DNA of 64,000 nucleotides from Miltoncostaea sp963771025 (lineage in GTDB: Bacteria; Actinomycetota; Thermoleophilia; Miltoncostaeales; Miltoncostaeaceae): assembly GCA_963771025.1 (NCBI GenBank), contig CAVYRL010000002.1:286596-350595 (forward strand), written 5' to 3'. Position numbers and translations under genes: made by a program. This document shows positions 18,301-25,942 of this stretch, piece after piece. The first letter of the stretch is position 1. Each line of letters opens with the position of its first letter. The notes under the pieces were generated by a model. It saw nothing but the letters and a program-made list of their open reading frames with translations. It searched no databases and was not told where the DNA came from.

Positions 18301-19781
18301 CGCAACTCCGCGAACGCGTCCGAGGGGTAGCGGCCGGCGAGCATGTCGAGCACCCCCTCGAGCTGCTCGCGCGAGAGCTCGGCGAAGGGGTACGCGCCCC
18401 GCACCAGTCGCTCCAGGTCGTCCACGGTCCAGGCGCCGTCCGAGCAGATGGCCACCAGCTGCTGCGCCAGCACGTCGAGCGGCAGCCGGGGGACGCGGGT
18501 CTCCTCGATCGCGCCGCGCTGCATCCGCTCCACCACGGCGGCGCATTCGAGCAGGTCGCCCCGGTACTTGGGGAAGATCCGCCCTCGGCTCGGCGCGCCG
18601 ACCTGGTGGCCGGCACGGCCGATGCGCTGCATCCCCCGGGCCACGCTGCGCGGGCTCTCGACCTGGATCACCAGGTCCACCGCGCCCATGTCGATGCCGA
18701 GCTCGAGGCTGCTGGTGGCGACCAGGGCGGGGAGCCGGCCGGCCTTCAGCTCCTCCTCGATGATCGTGCGCTGCTCGCGCGCGAGGCTGCCGTGGTGGGC
18801 CCGCGCCACCTCCTCCTCGGCGAGCTCGTTGAGGCGCAGGGCGAGGCGTTCGGCCAGGCGGCGGTTGTTGACGAAGATCAGCGTCGAGCGGTGGGCGCGC
18901 ACCAGCGCGAGCAGCTCCGGGTACACGGCCGGCCAGATGGAGCGCCGCCGGTTCTCGCCGCCCGCGACGTCGGAGAGCTCGTCGGTCGGCGCGCTCGCGT
19001 CTCCGCCGAGCTCGCGCATGTCGTCCACCGGCACGACGACCTCGATCTCCAGCCGCTTGGCCGAACCGGCATCGACCACCGTCACCGGCCGCGGCCGGCC
19101 CTCGCCGTCCTGTCCGCCCATGAACCGCGCGATCTCGGCCAGCGGGCGCTGGGTGGCCGACAGGCCGATGCGCTGGAGGCCGCCGCCGTCGTCCGCGACC
19201 ACGCGCTCGAGCCGTTCCATGCTCAGCGCGAGGTGGGCGCCGCGCTTGGTGCCCGCCACGGCGTGGATCTCGTCGACGATCACCGACCGGATGCCCGCCA
19301 GCATCTCGGTGCCGCGGGAGGTGAGCAGCAGGTACAGGCTCTCCGGCGTCGTGATGAGGATGTCGGGAGGGGTGCGCAGCATCCGCTGACGCTCGCGCTG
19401 CGGCGTGTCACCGGTGCGCACGGCGACCGAGATCTCGGGGAGCTCGACGCCCTGCCTCGCGGCCACCGCCGCGATGCCCGCCAGGGGGCCGCGCAGGTTG
19501 CGCTCGACGTCGTAGTTCAGGGCCTTGAGGGGCGAGAGGTACAGCAGGCGGCCGGTCTCCCGCCCGGCCAGGCGGTCGGCCACCAGCGTGTTGATCGCCC
19601 ACAGGAAGGCCGTGAGCGTCTTGCCCGAGCCGGTCGGCGCGAGGATCAGCGTGTTGTCGCCGGCCGCGATCGGAGGCCATCCACGCTCCTGGGCGGCGGT
19701 CGGCTCGGCGAACGCGCGCGCGAACCACTCGGCCACCAGCGGGTGGAACGGCGCCAGCGGCGGTGAGACGGCGACCCCCAT
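15318..19781 (-). CDS. lhr: Lhr-family ATP-dependent DNA helicase
   Basis: Superfamily 2 helicase of 1487 residues, the size of long Lhr proteins, which act in DNA repair and translocate 3' to 5'. Walker A is APTGSGKT near residue 48, and the DEIH Walker B is in VIVDEIHAVAG. RecA-like domain 2 contains TSSLELGIDMGAVDLV and RIGRAGH, and the large C-terminal Lhr-specific region is complete. The chosen ATG has a -10 box TACCAT 6 nt upstream and begins just before the conserved FHPLVAEWFARAF segment; further in-frame upstream codons are not needed. Confidence 0.95.
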   Translation of the reverse strand: MGVAVSPPLAPFHPLVAEWFARAFAEPTAAQERGWPPIAAGDNTLILAPTGSGKTLTAFLWAINTLVADRLAGRETGRLLYLSPLKALNYDVERNLRGPLAGIAAVAARQGVELPEISVAVRTGDTPQRERQRMLRTPPDILITTPESLYLLLTSRGTEMLAGIRSVIVDEIHAVAGTKRGAHLALSMERLERVVADDGGGLQRIGLSATQRPLAEIARFMGGQDGEGRPRPVTVVDAGSAKRLEIEVVVPVDDMRELGGDASAPTDELSDVAGGENRRRSIWPAVYPELLALVRAHRSTLIFVNNRRLAERLALRLNELAEEEVARAHHGSLAREQRTIIEEELKAGRLPALVATSSLELGIDMGAVDLVIQVESPRSVARGMQRIGRAGHQVGAPSRGRIFPKYRGDLLECAAVVERMQRGAIEETRVPRLPLDVLAQQLVAICSDGAWTVDDLERLVRGAYPFAELSREQLEGVLDMLAGRYPSDAFAELRPRVVWDRTAGTVRGRDGSRALAVQNAGTIPDRGLFTVVLPDGARVGELDEEMVYEARSGQAFMLGASTWRIEEITRDRVVVTPAPGAPGALPFWKGEGIGRPYELGEGVGRLARELIAAGPREATRRLRAESAFDERAAGNLVAYLEDQAAATGTVPSDRAVVVERFRDEIGDWRLCVLTPFGARVHAPWALALGARIRAQTGQDAHTIWGDDGIAIHLPDADEAPGADVAMIGPDELEELVLGELGATALFGARFRENAARALLIPRRRPGRRTPLWQQRLKASSLLQVAREYGSFPVILETYRECLDDWFDLPSLRGVLGRIASRELAVVEVETATASPFAGALLFEYVASYMYDDDTPVAERRAQALSLNRDLLRELLGQEELRDLIDAEALATLEADLQGLSERARARGGDGLHDLLRRVGDLSFPEVGRRLREPASAPGLIEALVAERRACVVRVGGEERLIAAEDAGRYRDGLGVMPPAGLPDAFLEDVPGALRSLIARYARGRGPFHISEPAARYALEAGALEAPLAALESEGVLVRGELRPGGTGREWCDAEVVRRLRRASLAALRREIEPADPRALGRFLPDWQRVDRPGGARGADALREALGTLQGLALPAAQWEAEVFPRRVADYGPAWLDELAARGEIVWVGAGAGGVGGGRVAIYFREDAPLLGPPPADPAPEGEIAGRLRAALAGGASFWDDLLAAGEATREEVFTALWALVWAGEVTNDLWLPLRGPKRLPALTRPGSGAAGGRRLRSRRGRGAPSAVSGRWSLAARLFAGAPPADERRRALAELLVERHGVLTRSATLAEAVPGGYAAVYPALSEMETLGVCRRGYFVEGLGGAQFASPGAVERLRDLRDPPPDAPPHLAVLGAADPAQPYGAAVPWPRRDAARAPSRVYGATVVLVDGRPALYLERGGRGLLTFPSADDRTLAPALGALAAWILGDRRRRAAIERVDGAPVFGSPLEAPLATAGFRADLRAMVLRA

Positions 19782-19787
19782 CCGACG

Positions 19788-19793
19788 ATGGTA
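19788..19793 (-). promoter_or_regulatory. -10 box TACCAT, leaderless promoter of lhr
   Basis: On the minus strand TACCAT ends 6 nt before ATG 19781; no ribosome binding site is present. Confidence 0.6.
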
Positions 19794-19923
19794 GCCGCGC
19801 GCCCGGCACGCATGGCTCAAGGGCGCCCCCGGCGCGGTCGATGTCGCCGGGAGACCTCCATCTCGGGACTCCATCCTGCCGATCGACACCCAGAGCACCG
19901 GATTCACCCAGGCCATCGCCCGG

Positions 19924-20595
19924 GTGCGCGAGATCACCACCTCGCTCAACCCGCCGTCCGCCGCGGCGACGACCGCCGTCGCCGCGGGCGCCGGCACCTT
20001 CGGCGACCGGCTTTCCTCGGCGATGGGCGGAACGAGTGGCGGGCAGTCGGCGTCGTCCTACGTTCCGTCCGCCATGGGGGGCACCCTGCCGATCGGCGTC
20101 GGAGCCGTGGCGCCGATCACATCCGGCGGACGTGGCCAGCAGATCGCGGCCATCGCGACGGCGGAGCTCGGGGTGGCCGAGCAGCCGCCCGGGTCGAACG
20201 ACGCGCCCCGCATCGCCCAGTACCGCACGGCGACCGCCGGCGCGGCCGCCGGGCAGCCCTGGTGCGCGTACTTCACCTCGTGGGTGGCCGCCCAGGCTGG
20301 GGTGCCGGTCGGCGCCGACGGCCTGGGGATCGGGTATGTGCCGACGGTCAAGCAGTGGGCCGAGCAGACCGGCCGCTACATCCCGGCCGGCACCGGATCG
20401 CCGCAGGTGGGCGACCTGGTGGTCTTCGACCGCGGGGGCGACGGCGTGCTCGACCACATCGGCGTCGTCACCGGCGCGTCACCCGACGGAAGCATCCAGA
20501 CCGTCGAGGGCAACTCCAGCGACGCCGTGTCGGCGCGCAGCTACGGGCCGGGCGGATACGCCGGTCTCGTGCGCCTGGTGGCCCCGGGAACGTGA
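19924..20595 (+). CDS. CHAP-domain cell wall hydrolase
   Basis: The C-terminal 130 residues form a CHAP (NlpC/P60-like) domain: catalytic Cys in QPWCAYFTSWV, His in DHIGVVTG and a third polar residue in VEGNSSD. Such domains cut peptidoglycan peptides. The N-terminal 75 residues are a Gly/Ser/Ala-rich linker with no signal peptide. GTG 19924 is the first standard start, but coding character continues upstream to about 19873 (PIDTQSTGFTQAIA), where only ATC/CTG could initiate. Export without a signal peptide would suit a flagellar-type route, but no flagellar genes are in view. Confidence 0.78.
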   Translation: MREITTSLNPPSAAATTAVAAGAGTFGDRLSSAMGGTSGGQSASSYVPSAMGGTLPIGVGAVAPITSGGRGQQIAAIATAELGVAEQPPGSNDAPRIAQYRTATAGAAAGQPWCAYFTSWVAAQAGVPVGADGLGIGYVPTVKQWAEQTGRYIPAGTGSPQVGDLVVFDRGGDGVLDHIGVVTGASPDGSIQTVEGNSSDAVSARSYGPGGYAGLVRLVAPGT

Positions 20596-20615
20596 GCTGG
20601 TCCCGCGGCTGCCGG

Positions 20616-20621
20616 TAGGCT
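20616..20621 (+). promoter_or_regulatory. -10 box TAGGCT of a leaderless promoter
   Basis: TAGGCT ends 6 nt before GTG 20628 and lies 21 nt after the CHAP gene stop. Confidence 0.6.
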
Positions 20622-20627
20622 GTCGCC

Positions 20628-20918
20628 GTGGGAACCGAGACGCCCCTCAAGCCCCGTCCGAGCCTCCCCGGCTCCGGGAGCGGCTCGGATCAGCCGTGCC
20701 ACGTGATCGTGCTCAACGACGACCACAACACCTTCGAGCACGTGGCGCAGACGCTGTCCCGGTACCTTCCCGGCGTCGACTACGAACGCGGGATGGCGCT
20801 CGCGGCCGCCATCCACAACTCCGGTCGCGCCCGCGTGTGGAGCGGATCGTGTGAGCAGGCCGAGCTGTACTGGGAGCAGCTCAAGGCCGCCGGCCTGACC
20901 ATGGCGCCGCTGGGATGA
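20628..20918 (+). CDS. clpS: ATP-dependent Clp protease adaptor ClpS
   Basis: A 96-residue ClpS adaptor that brings N-degron substrates to the ClpA/ClpC unfoldase. After a flexible Pro/Gly/Ser tail (residues 1-22) the core has the family signature VIVLNDDHNTFEHV and a central helix with ARVWSGSCEQAELY. The GTG start is fixed by the leaderless -10 box. The stop overlaps the next ATG (ATGA). Confidence 0.9.
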   Translation: MGTETPLKPRPSLPGSGSGSDQPCHVIVLNDDHNTFEHVAQTLSRYLPGVDYERGMALAAAIHNSGRARVWSGSCEQAELYWEQLKAAGLTMAPLG

Positions 20919-22597
20919 ACGGGGCCGACTGGCTCCTCTCCGCGCTGGCCGCGGAGGGCATGCCGGTCCTCTTCGGAAACCCGGGCTCCACCGAGCTGCC
21001 GATCACGGACGCCCTCGGGCGTCAGGGCGACGTCGCCTACGTGCTGGCGCTCCACGAGTCGGTGGCGATGGGGATGGCCGACGGCTACGCGCAGGTCACC
21101 GGCGGCCCGGCGGCCGTCAACGTGCACGTCCAGCCGGGGCTCGCCAACGCGATGTCCGGCATCCTCAACGCGGCTCGCTGCCGCCTTCCCCTGATCGTGA
21201 CGGTGGGACAGCAGGTGCAGAGCCTCCTGCCCGAGGAGCCGTTCCTCGGGGGCGAGCTCGTCGCGTTGGCGGCGCCGTTGGCGAAGGGCGCGTGGGAGGT
21301 CCCCGACCCCTCAGCCCTGCCGGCCGCCTTCGCCCACGCGGTTCGCCTGGCGTGCACCCCGCCGCGCGGGCCGGTGGTGCTCTCGCTCCCTCTGGACGTG
21401 CAGGTGGCGGGCGCGCCGCCGCCCCACGTCCCGGTCTCGTCACCGCCGCCGGCCGCGCCTCATGGCGACGCGTTGGACCGCGCCGCCGCCGTGCTGCGCG
21501 GCGCCCGCGCACCGGTGATCCTGGCCGGCGACGAGGTCCGCGGTGCGCCGGCGGCGCAGGCACTCGCGGCGCTCGGCGTCCGGCTCGGGGCGCCGGTCTT
21601 CGGGGAGCCGATGGCCGCCTCGGTTCCCCTGGCCACCGATCATCCGCTGTGGCGCGGCCCCCTGCCGGCGTTCGCCGCGCAGATCCGGCCGGTCCTCGAG
21701 GGCCACGACGTGGTGCTGGCCGTCGGGATGCCGGTGTTCCGCCTCTTCGGCACGAGCCCGGGCCCGGCCCTGCCGGACGGCGTCTCCCTGATCCACCTGG
21801 ACGTGGACGCCCACGAGGTCGGGAAGAACCTGCCGACGCGGGTCGGCCTGGTCGGAGACATCGCCGCGGGTCTCCGCGGCCTCGGCGCGCGATTGGGCCC
21901 GCCGCCGCCCGAGATCGCGGCCCGGCGGGCCTCCGTCGTGGCCGAGGGCGCCGAACGGCGGCGCGCCGCGCGCGACCGGCTTGCGCGCGCGGCCGGCTGC
22001 CCGGGGGTCACCGCGGCAGGGTTCGTCCGCGCGGTCGCCGGGGCCCTCGGGCCGCGCGACCTGGTCGTCGACGAGTCGCTGACCGCCGGTCGCGGCCTGC
22101 GCGCCGTGGTCTCGCGACGCACGCCGGCGACCTGGCTCGCGCATCGCGGCAGCGCCCTGGGCTGGGGGCTTCCGGCCGCGGTGGGCGCGAAGCTGGCCGA
22201 GCCGCGTCGCCGCGTGATGGCCCTGCAGGGCGACGGCAGCCTGCTGTTCGGCGTGTCGGCGCTCTGGACCGCGGCCCGCGAGGGGCTCGGCCTGGCCCTG
22301 GTGGTCGCCGACAACGGCGGCTACGAGATCCTGCGCGCCGGTCTCGAGGGGCTCACCGGACGGCCCGAGGGCGCCTGGCCCGGGATCGGGCTCGACGCGC
22401 CGCGCATCGGCCTGGAGGCCATCTGCAGGGGGTTCGGGGCCTCCGCGGAGCGGGCCGGCCGCCCCGGCGATCTGCGCGAGGCCCTGGCCGATCTCTGGCG
22501 CCGCGCCGAGGGCGGGCCTGCCGTGCTGGTGGTCAACGTCGAGGGCCACGCGGCCCCCGTCGGCTATCCGGTCAGCTCGCCGCCGGAGGGCGGATGA
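20915..22597 (+). CDS. Thiamine pyrophosphate-dependent enzyme (benzoylformate decarboxylase/acetolactate synthase-like)
   Basis: A 560-residue TPP enzyme with the usual three domains. The cofactor-activating Glu is in LALHESVAMGMADGYA, the N-terminal FGNPGSTELP segment resembles benzoylformate decarboxylase, and the TPP/Mg motif GDGSLLFGV ends with DN about 27 residues later. Likely a 2-oxo acid decarboxylase; the substrate is not evident. It is coupled to clpS by ATGA and overlaps the convergent CapA gene by 26 bp at its 3' end. Confidence 0.88.
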   Translation: MNGADWLLSALAAEGMPVLFGNPGSTELPITDALGRQGDVAYVLALHESVAMGMADGYAQVTGGPAAVNVHVQPGLANAMSGILNAARCRLPLIVTVGQQVQSLLPEEPFLGGELVALAAPLAKGAWEVPDPSALPAAFAHAVRLACTPPRGPVVLSLPLDVQVAGAPPPHVPVSSPPPAAPHGDALDRAAAVLRGARAPVILAGDEVRGAPAAQALAALGVRLGAPVFGEPMAASVPLATDHPLWRGPLPAFAAQIRPVLEGHDVVLAVGMPVFRLFGTSPGPALPDGVSLIHLDVDAHEVGKNLPTRVGLVGDIAAGLRGLGARLGPPPPEIAARRASVVAEGAERRRAARDRLARAAGCPGVTAAGFVRAVAGALGPRDLVVDESLTAGRGLRAVVSRRTPATWLAHRGSALGWGLPAAVGAKLAEPRRRVMALQGDGSLLFGVSALWTAAREGLGLALVVADNGGYEILRAGLEGLTGRPEGAWPGIGLDAPRIGLEAICRGFGASAERAGRPGDLREALADLWRRAEGGPAVLVVNVEGHAAPVGYPVSSPPEGG

Positions 22598-23750
22598 CCC
22601 CGTTCGCGCCGATGCGCGCCGCGCGCGCCCCGAAGTCGTCGCGCGAGAGCCGGCGCACCACGTCGATCGCGCCCCCGCCGGGAGCGGGGGTGCCCGATCC
22701 GATCAGCTCGGTCGGCCGGATGCGTCCTGTGGCGAAGGTGCCGTCGGGCTTGATCGTCGTCTGCAGCACCATGCTGGTCAACAGCGGCCCGCCGAGCGCG
22801 AACACCTTGTAGCCCATGAAATTGCCGACGCTGTAGGCGATCAGGTGCCCCTTGTAGAACTCCATGCCGCGCACCACGTGGGGGCCGTGGCCGATCACCA
22901 CGTCGGCGCCGGCGTCCACCACGGCGTGGGTGAAGGCCCGGAGATTGCCGCGGTTCTCGCCGAAGGCGCTCTCGGAGCCGCGCGGCACATGCGTCTTGTC
23001 GCTGCCCTCGGCGCCGCCGTGGAAGGTCACGATCACGATCTGGGCCTTCGCGGCCGCCGCCTGGACGCGCTTCTTCGCGGCCGGGATGTCGAGCAGGGGA
23101 TCGGCCCAGGAGTAGGGCGCGAACCCGAGGATGGCGACGGTCTGCCCGTTGACCTTCTGGGTGGCCATGGTCCGCGGCCGGCCCGTGTTCCTGATCCCGA
23201 CGCGGGTCAGCGCGGCGACGGTCTCGGTCTGGGCCGAGGGGCCGTAGTCGAGAGCGTGGTTGTTGGCCAGGTTCATCACGGTGAACCCGGCGCCCTTCAG
23301 CCAGCGCGCGTAGGAGGGCGGGGTGTGGAACGCGTAGCAGGCCGTGCTGTTGGACCCGCATTTCGAGCCGCCCCCGCTCGAGAGCGTCCCCTCAAGGTTG
23401 CCCATCACGATGTTGCCGGTCAGGAGGGGTTTGACCCGCGAGAAGAGGGAGGCCCCTCCGTCTGACGGGAGGCCGTACGGGAGGCTGCCCATGTTGGTGT
23501 CGCCCACGGCCGCCACCTTCACCGGACCGGCGCCCGCGATCGGCTGGGCGGGTCGCGAGACGCCCGCCGCCCGCGAGCCGGACGACTTCGCGGCGGTCGC
23601 GGTGGCCGTGTCGGAGGAGCCTCCGCCGCGCAGCGCGATGGCGGCGACCAGGGCAACGAGGATCACGCCGGCCACCGCGGCGGTCAGGCGGCGCTGACGG
23701 TGGACGCGACGCTGTTGCTCGCGCCGGCGGTTGCGTCGTGGATCGTCCAT
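22572..23750 (-). CDS. CapA-family (poly-gamma-glutamate synthesis-like) protein
   Basis: A 392-residue metallophosphoesterase-fold protein of the CapA family. A basic N-terminus and one transmembrane segment (about residues 22-42) precede the extracytoplasmic domain with VAAVGDTNMGS, NLEGTLS, NLANNHALDYG and IGHGPHVVRGMEFYKG. CapA helps make or export poly-gamma-glutamate; no capB/capC is nearby, and many stand-alone members have unknown roles. ATG 23750 is preferred because of a TAGGAT -10 box 7 nt upstream. Confidence 0.88.
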   Translation of the reverse strand: MDDPRRNRRREQQRRVHRQRRLTAAVAGVILVALVAAIALRGGGSSDTATATAAKSSGSRAAGVSRPAQPIAGAGPVKVAAVGDTNMGSLPYGLPSDGGASLFSRVKPLLTGNIVMGNLEGTLSSGGGSKCGSNSTACYAFHTPPSYARWLKGAGFTVMNLANNHALDYGPSAQTETVAALTRVGIRNTGRPRTMATQKVNGQTVAILGFAPYSWADPLLDIPAAKKRVQAAAAKAQIVIVTFHGGAEGSDKTHVPRGSESAFGENRGNLRAFTHAVVDAGADVVIGHGPHVVRGMEFYKGHLIAYSVGNFMGYKVFALGGPLLTSMVLQTTIKPDGTFATGRIRPTELIGSGTPAPGGGAIDVVRRLSRDDFGARAARIGANGVIRPPAAS

Positions 23751-23757
23751 CCTCGGG

Positions 23758-23763
23758 ATCCTA
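23758..23763 (-). promoter_or_regulatory. -10 box TAGGAT, leaderless promoter of the CapA gene
   Basis: On the minus strand TAGGAT ends 7 nt before ATG 23750 and overlaps the stop region of the lipoate ligase gene, so CapA has its own promoter within the lpd-lplA transcript. Confidence 0.55.
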
Positions 23764-24495
23764 GTCCGGCAGATCTCCGGCGTCCGCCTCGGCGCGGTCC
23801 ACCGCGGTGCGCTCGGCGTCGGTGAGGTCGTCGTCGGCCAGGCGCACGCCGAGCCGATCGGCCACGGCGGCGTCAACGGCGGCGACCAGGTCGGCGGGCC
23901 CGAGGTCGGGGACGAACTCCCTCACGCCCGCCGCCGTCGCGGCGAGGTCCCGCGCGAAACCATCGTCGCGGGCCATCAGCCGCGCGAGCCGCGCGCTGTC
24001 GAGGACCAGGGGGATCCCGGCCTGCAACAGGGTTCCGGGCCGCCGGCGCGCCTGGGAGAGGCCCACCACCTTGCGGCCCCCGGCCAGCACCTCGAAAGGG
24101 GAGAGGCCGCCGAAGCAGGCGTCGGCGGCCGCCCCGGGCGCGCGCGCGGCCGCCCGCGCCCGGGGCACGTCGATCACCTCGAGGTCCGCGACGCCGACCG
24201 CCCGCAGAGCGTCGGCGATCGCCTCACCCAGCCAGCGGTACGCGGCGACCACGTCGTCGATCGCCAGCGGGTGCCCGCGCGGCAGGGCGACGTCCAGCGC
24301 GAGCAGGTCGCGGTCCCACAGCACGGGGCCTCCCCCGGACGACCGGCGCACGATCGCGACGCCCTCGTCGCGCGCGGCATGGCGGTCGAGGACGGGATCG
24401 CGGGCCAAACGGCCCAGCACGAGCGCGGGCGAGGCCACGGTCGACCACGAGTGGACCGGGGCCGCACCCGCCGGCATCGCCCCGAGGATCCCCAT
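23761..24495 (-). CDS. Lipoate-protein ligase A family protein (N-terminus incomplete as drawn)
   Basis: Attaches lipoate, or octanoate, to lipoyl-domain lysines. Family features: VLGRLARD, the nucleotide/lipoyl loop RRSSGGGPVLWD, GLSPFEVLAGGRKVVGLSQ with the ligase lysine, and a C-terminal helical part; 244 residues from ATG 24495. The first strand of the family (GQTWRRLGPAEL) lies in frame upstream to about 24550, but there is no ATG/GTG/TTG before an in-frame stop at 24616-24618, so the true start is unclear. It directly follows the lpd stop, and its partner substrate is plausibly the lipoyl domains of the large fusion protein encoded just upstream. Confidence 0.85.
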   Translation of the reverse strand: MGILGAMPAGAAPVHSWSTVASPALVLGRLARDPVLDRHAARDEGVAIVRRSSGGGPVLWDRDLLALDVALPRGHPLAIDDVVAAYRWLGEAIADALRAVGVADLEVIDVPRARAAARAPGAAADACFGGLSPFEVLAGGRKVVGLSQARRRPGTLLQAGIPLVLDSARLARLMARDDGFARDLAATAAGVREFVPDLGPADLVAAVDAAVADRLGVRLADDDLTDAERTAVDRAEADAGDLPD

Positions 24496-24568
24496 GGGGC
24501 GGGCGACCGCCGCGCGCGGTGTCAGCTCGGCGGGGCCGAGGCGCCGCCAGGTCTGCCCGGGCGCCCCG

Positions 24569-25942
24569 CTAGGAGAGGTAGGGGGCGACGCCGACCGCCT
24601 GCTGGGCGGCGTCCATCACCAACTCGCTGACCGTCGGGTGCGCGTGGATGATCTCGCCCAGCTCCGTGACCGTGAGCCCGTCCGAGATGGCGACGCCGAT
24701 CTCGTGAATCATCTCCACGGCGTGGACGCCCATGATGGTCGCGCCGAGCAGGAGCCCCGTCGTCGCGTCCATCACCACCTGGGCGTAGCCGTCGGGCTCG
24801 CCCTCTCCGAGCGCCTTGCCCGAGCCGAGGAACCGCGCCTGACCGAGCTTGACCTCATGGCCCGCCTCCTTGGCCGCGTCGGCGTTGAGGCCGACCGTCG
24901 CGATCTCGGGGTGGGTGTAGATGCAGCTCGGGACGACCGTGCGATCCATCGGCAGCAGGTGCCCGGTGAGCGCGTTCTCCACCGCGCGGCCTCCCTCGGC
25001 CGAAGCGAGGTGCGCCAGCTGGAGACCGCCGATGCAGTCGCCGACCGCCCAGATCTTGGGGTTGGCGGTGCGCAGGTAGTCGTCGACCACCACGATGCCG
25101 CGGTCGGTGATCTCGACGCCCAGCTCCTCCAGGCCGATGCCGGCCGCCTGCGACTTGCGCCCGACCGACACGAGCAGCTTCTCGGCCGAGACGACGGTGC
25201 CGTCGTCGAGGGTCACGGTGACCCCGTCCTTGCGGTACTCGCTCACCTCGGCCTGACGGCCGAGGGACACGGCGACGCCGTCCTTCTCGAGCAGCTTCTG
25301 GAACTGGGTCGCGGTGCGGTTGTCGATGCCGGCCAACAGGCGCGGCAGGATCTCGATGATCGTGATCTTCGTCCCGAGCGCGGCGAAGAGGCTCGCGAAC
25401 TCGCAGCCGATCACGCCGCCGCCCACCACGATCATGCTCTCGGGCACCGCCTCGAGGCGAAGGATCTCATTGGAGGTCAGCACCGCGGGGTGGTCCATGT
25501 CGTAGCCCGGCAGGCCGGACGGCTCTGTGCCGACGCACACGACCAGATGGTCGTACGGGTAGCGCGTGCCGTCAACGACCACGGCGTCCCCGTCCACGCG
25601 GCCCTCGCCGCGCACCACGTTGACGCCCTTGCGCTTGGCGGCGCCCTCGACGCCCTGCCGCATCTTGAGGACGACGTCCTCCTTGCGGCTCATCATCTTC
25701 GTGAAGTCGAAGGAGACCTCGGGTACCACGAGGCCGTAGTCGTCGGCGCGGCGCACGCGCCGCAGCAGGTCGGCGGTCGCCAGGAGCGCCTTGGTGGGGA
25801 TGCACCCCCAGTTGAGGCACGTACCGCCGAGCTCCGCACGCTCGACCATCGTCACATCGGCCCCCAGCTGGGCTGCGCGCAGCGCGGCGACGTCGCCGGC
25901 TGGACCACCGCCCAGCACGACGACCCGGGTGGGCTCGCTCAT
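24569..25942 (-). CDS. lpdA: Dihydrolipoyl dehydrogenase (E3)
   Basis: FAD/NAD disulfide oxidoreductase of 457 residues that reoxidises dihydrolipoyl groups of 2-oxo acid dehydrogenase complexes. FAD loop VVLGGGPAGDVAA, redox-active disulfide GGTCLNWGCIP, NAD loop VVGGGVIGCEFAS, second FAD motif IWAVGDCIGG and catalytic His-Glu region HAHPTVSELV are all present. Its ATG overlaps the stop of the E1-E2 fusion gene by one base (TGATG), giving tight coupling of E1/E2 and E3 synthesis. Confidence 0.97.
   Translation of the reverse strand: MSEPTRVVVLGGGPAGDVAALRAAQLGADVTMVERAELGGTCLNWGCIPTKALLATADLLRRVRRADDYGLVVPEVSFDFTKMMSRKEDVVLKMRQGVEGAAKRKGVNVVRGEGRVDGDAVVVDGTRYPYDHLVVCVGTEPSGLPGYDMDHPAVLTSNEILRLEAVPESMIVVGGGVIGCEFASLFAALGTKITIIEILPRLLAGIDNRTATQFQKLLEKDGVAVSLGRQAEVSEYRKDGVTVTLDDGTVVSAEKLLVSVGRKSQAAGIGLEELGVEITDRGIVVVDDYLRTANPKIWAVGDCIGGLQLAHLASAEGGRAVENALTGHLLPMDRTVVPSCIYTHPEIATVGLNADAAKEAGHEVKLGQARFLGSGKALGEGEPDGYAQVVMDATTGLLLGATIMGVHAVEMIHEIGVAISDGLTVTELGEIIHAHPTVSELVMDAAQQAVGVAPYLS

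Noticed and set aside
13848..19766. A 1972-codon open frame on the plus strand opposite the DHA2 exporter and lhr.
   Set aside because: It is low-complexity Arg/Gly/Pro/Ala sequence mirroring codon bias of the real genes on the other strand; long antisense frames are normal at this GC content.
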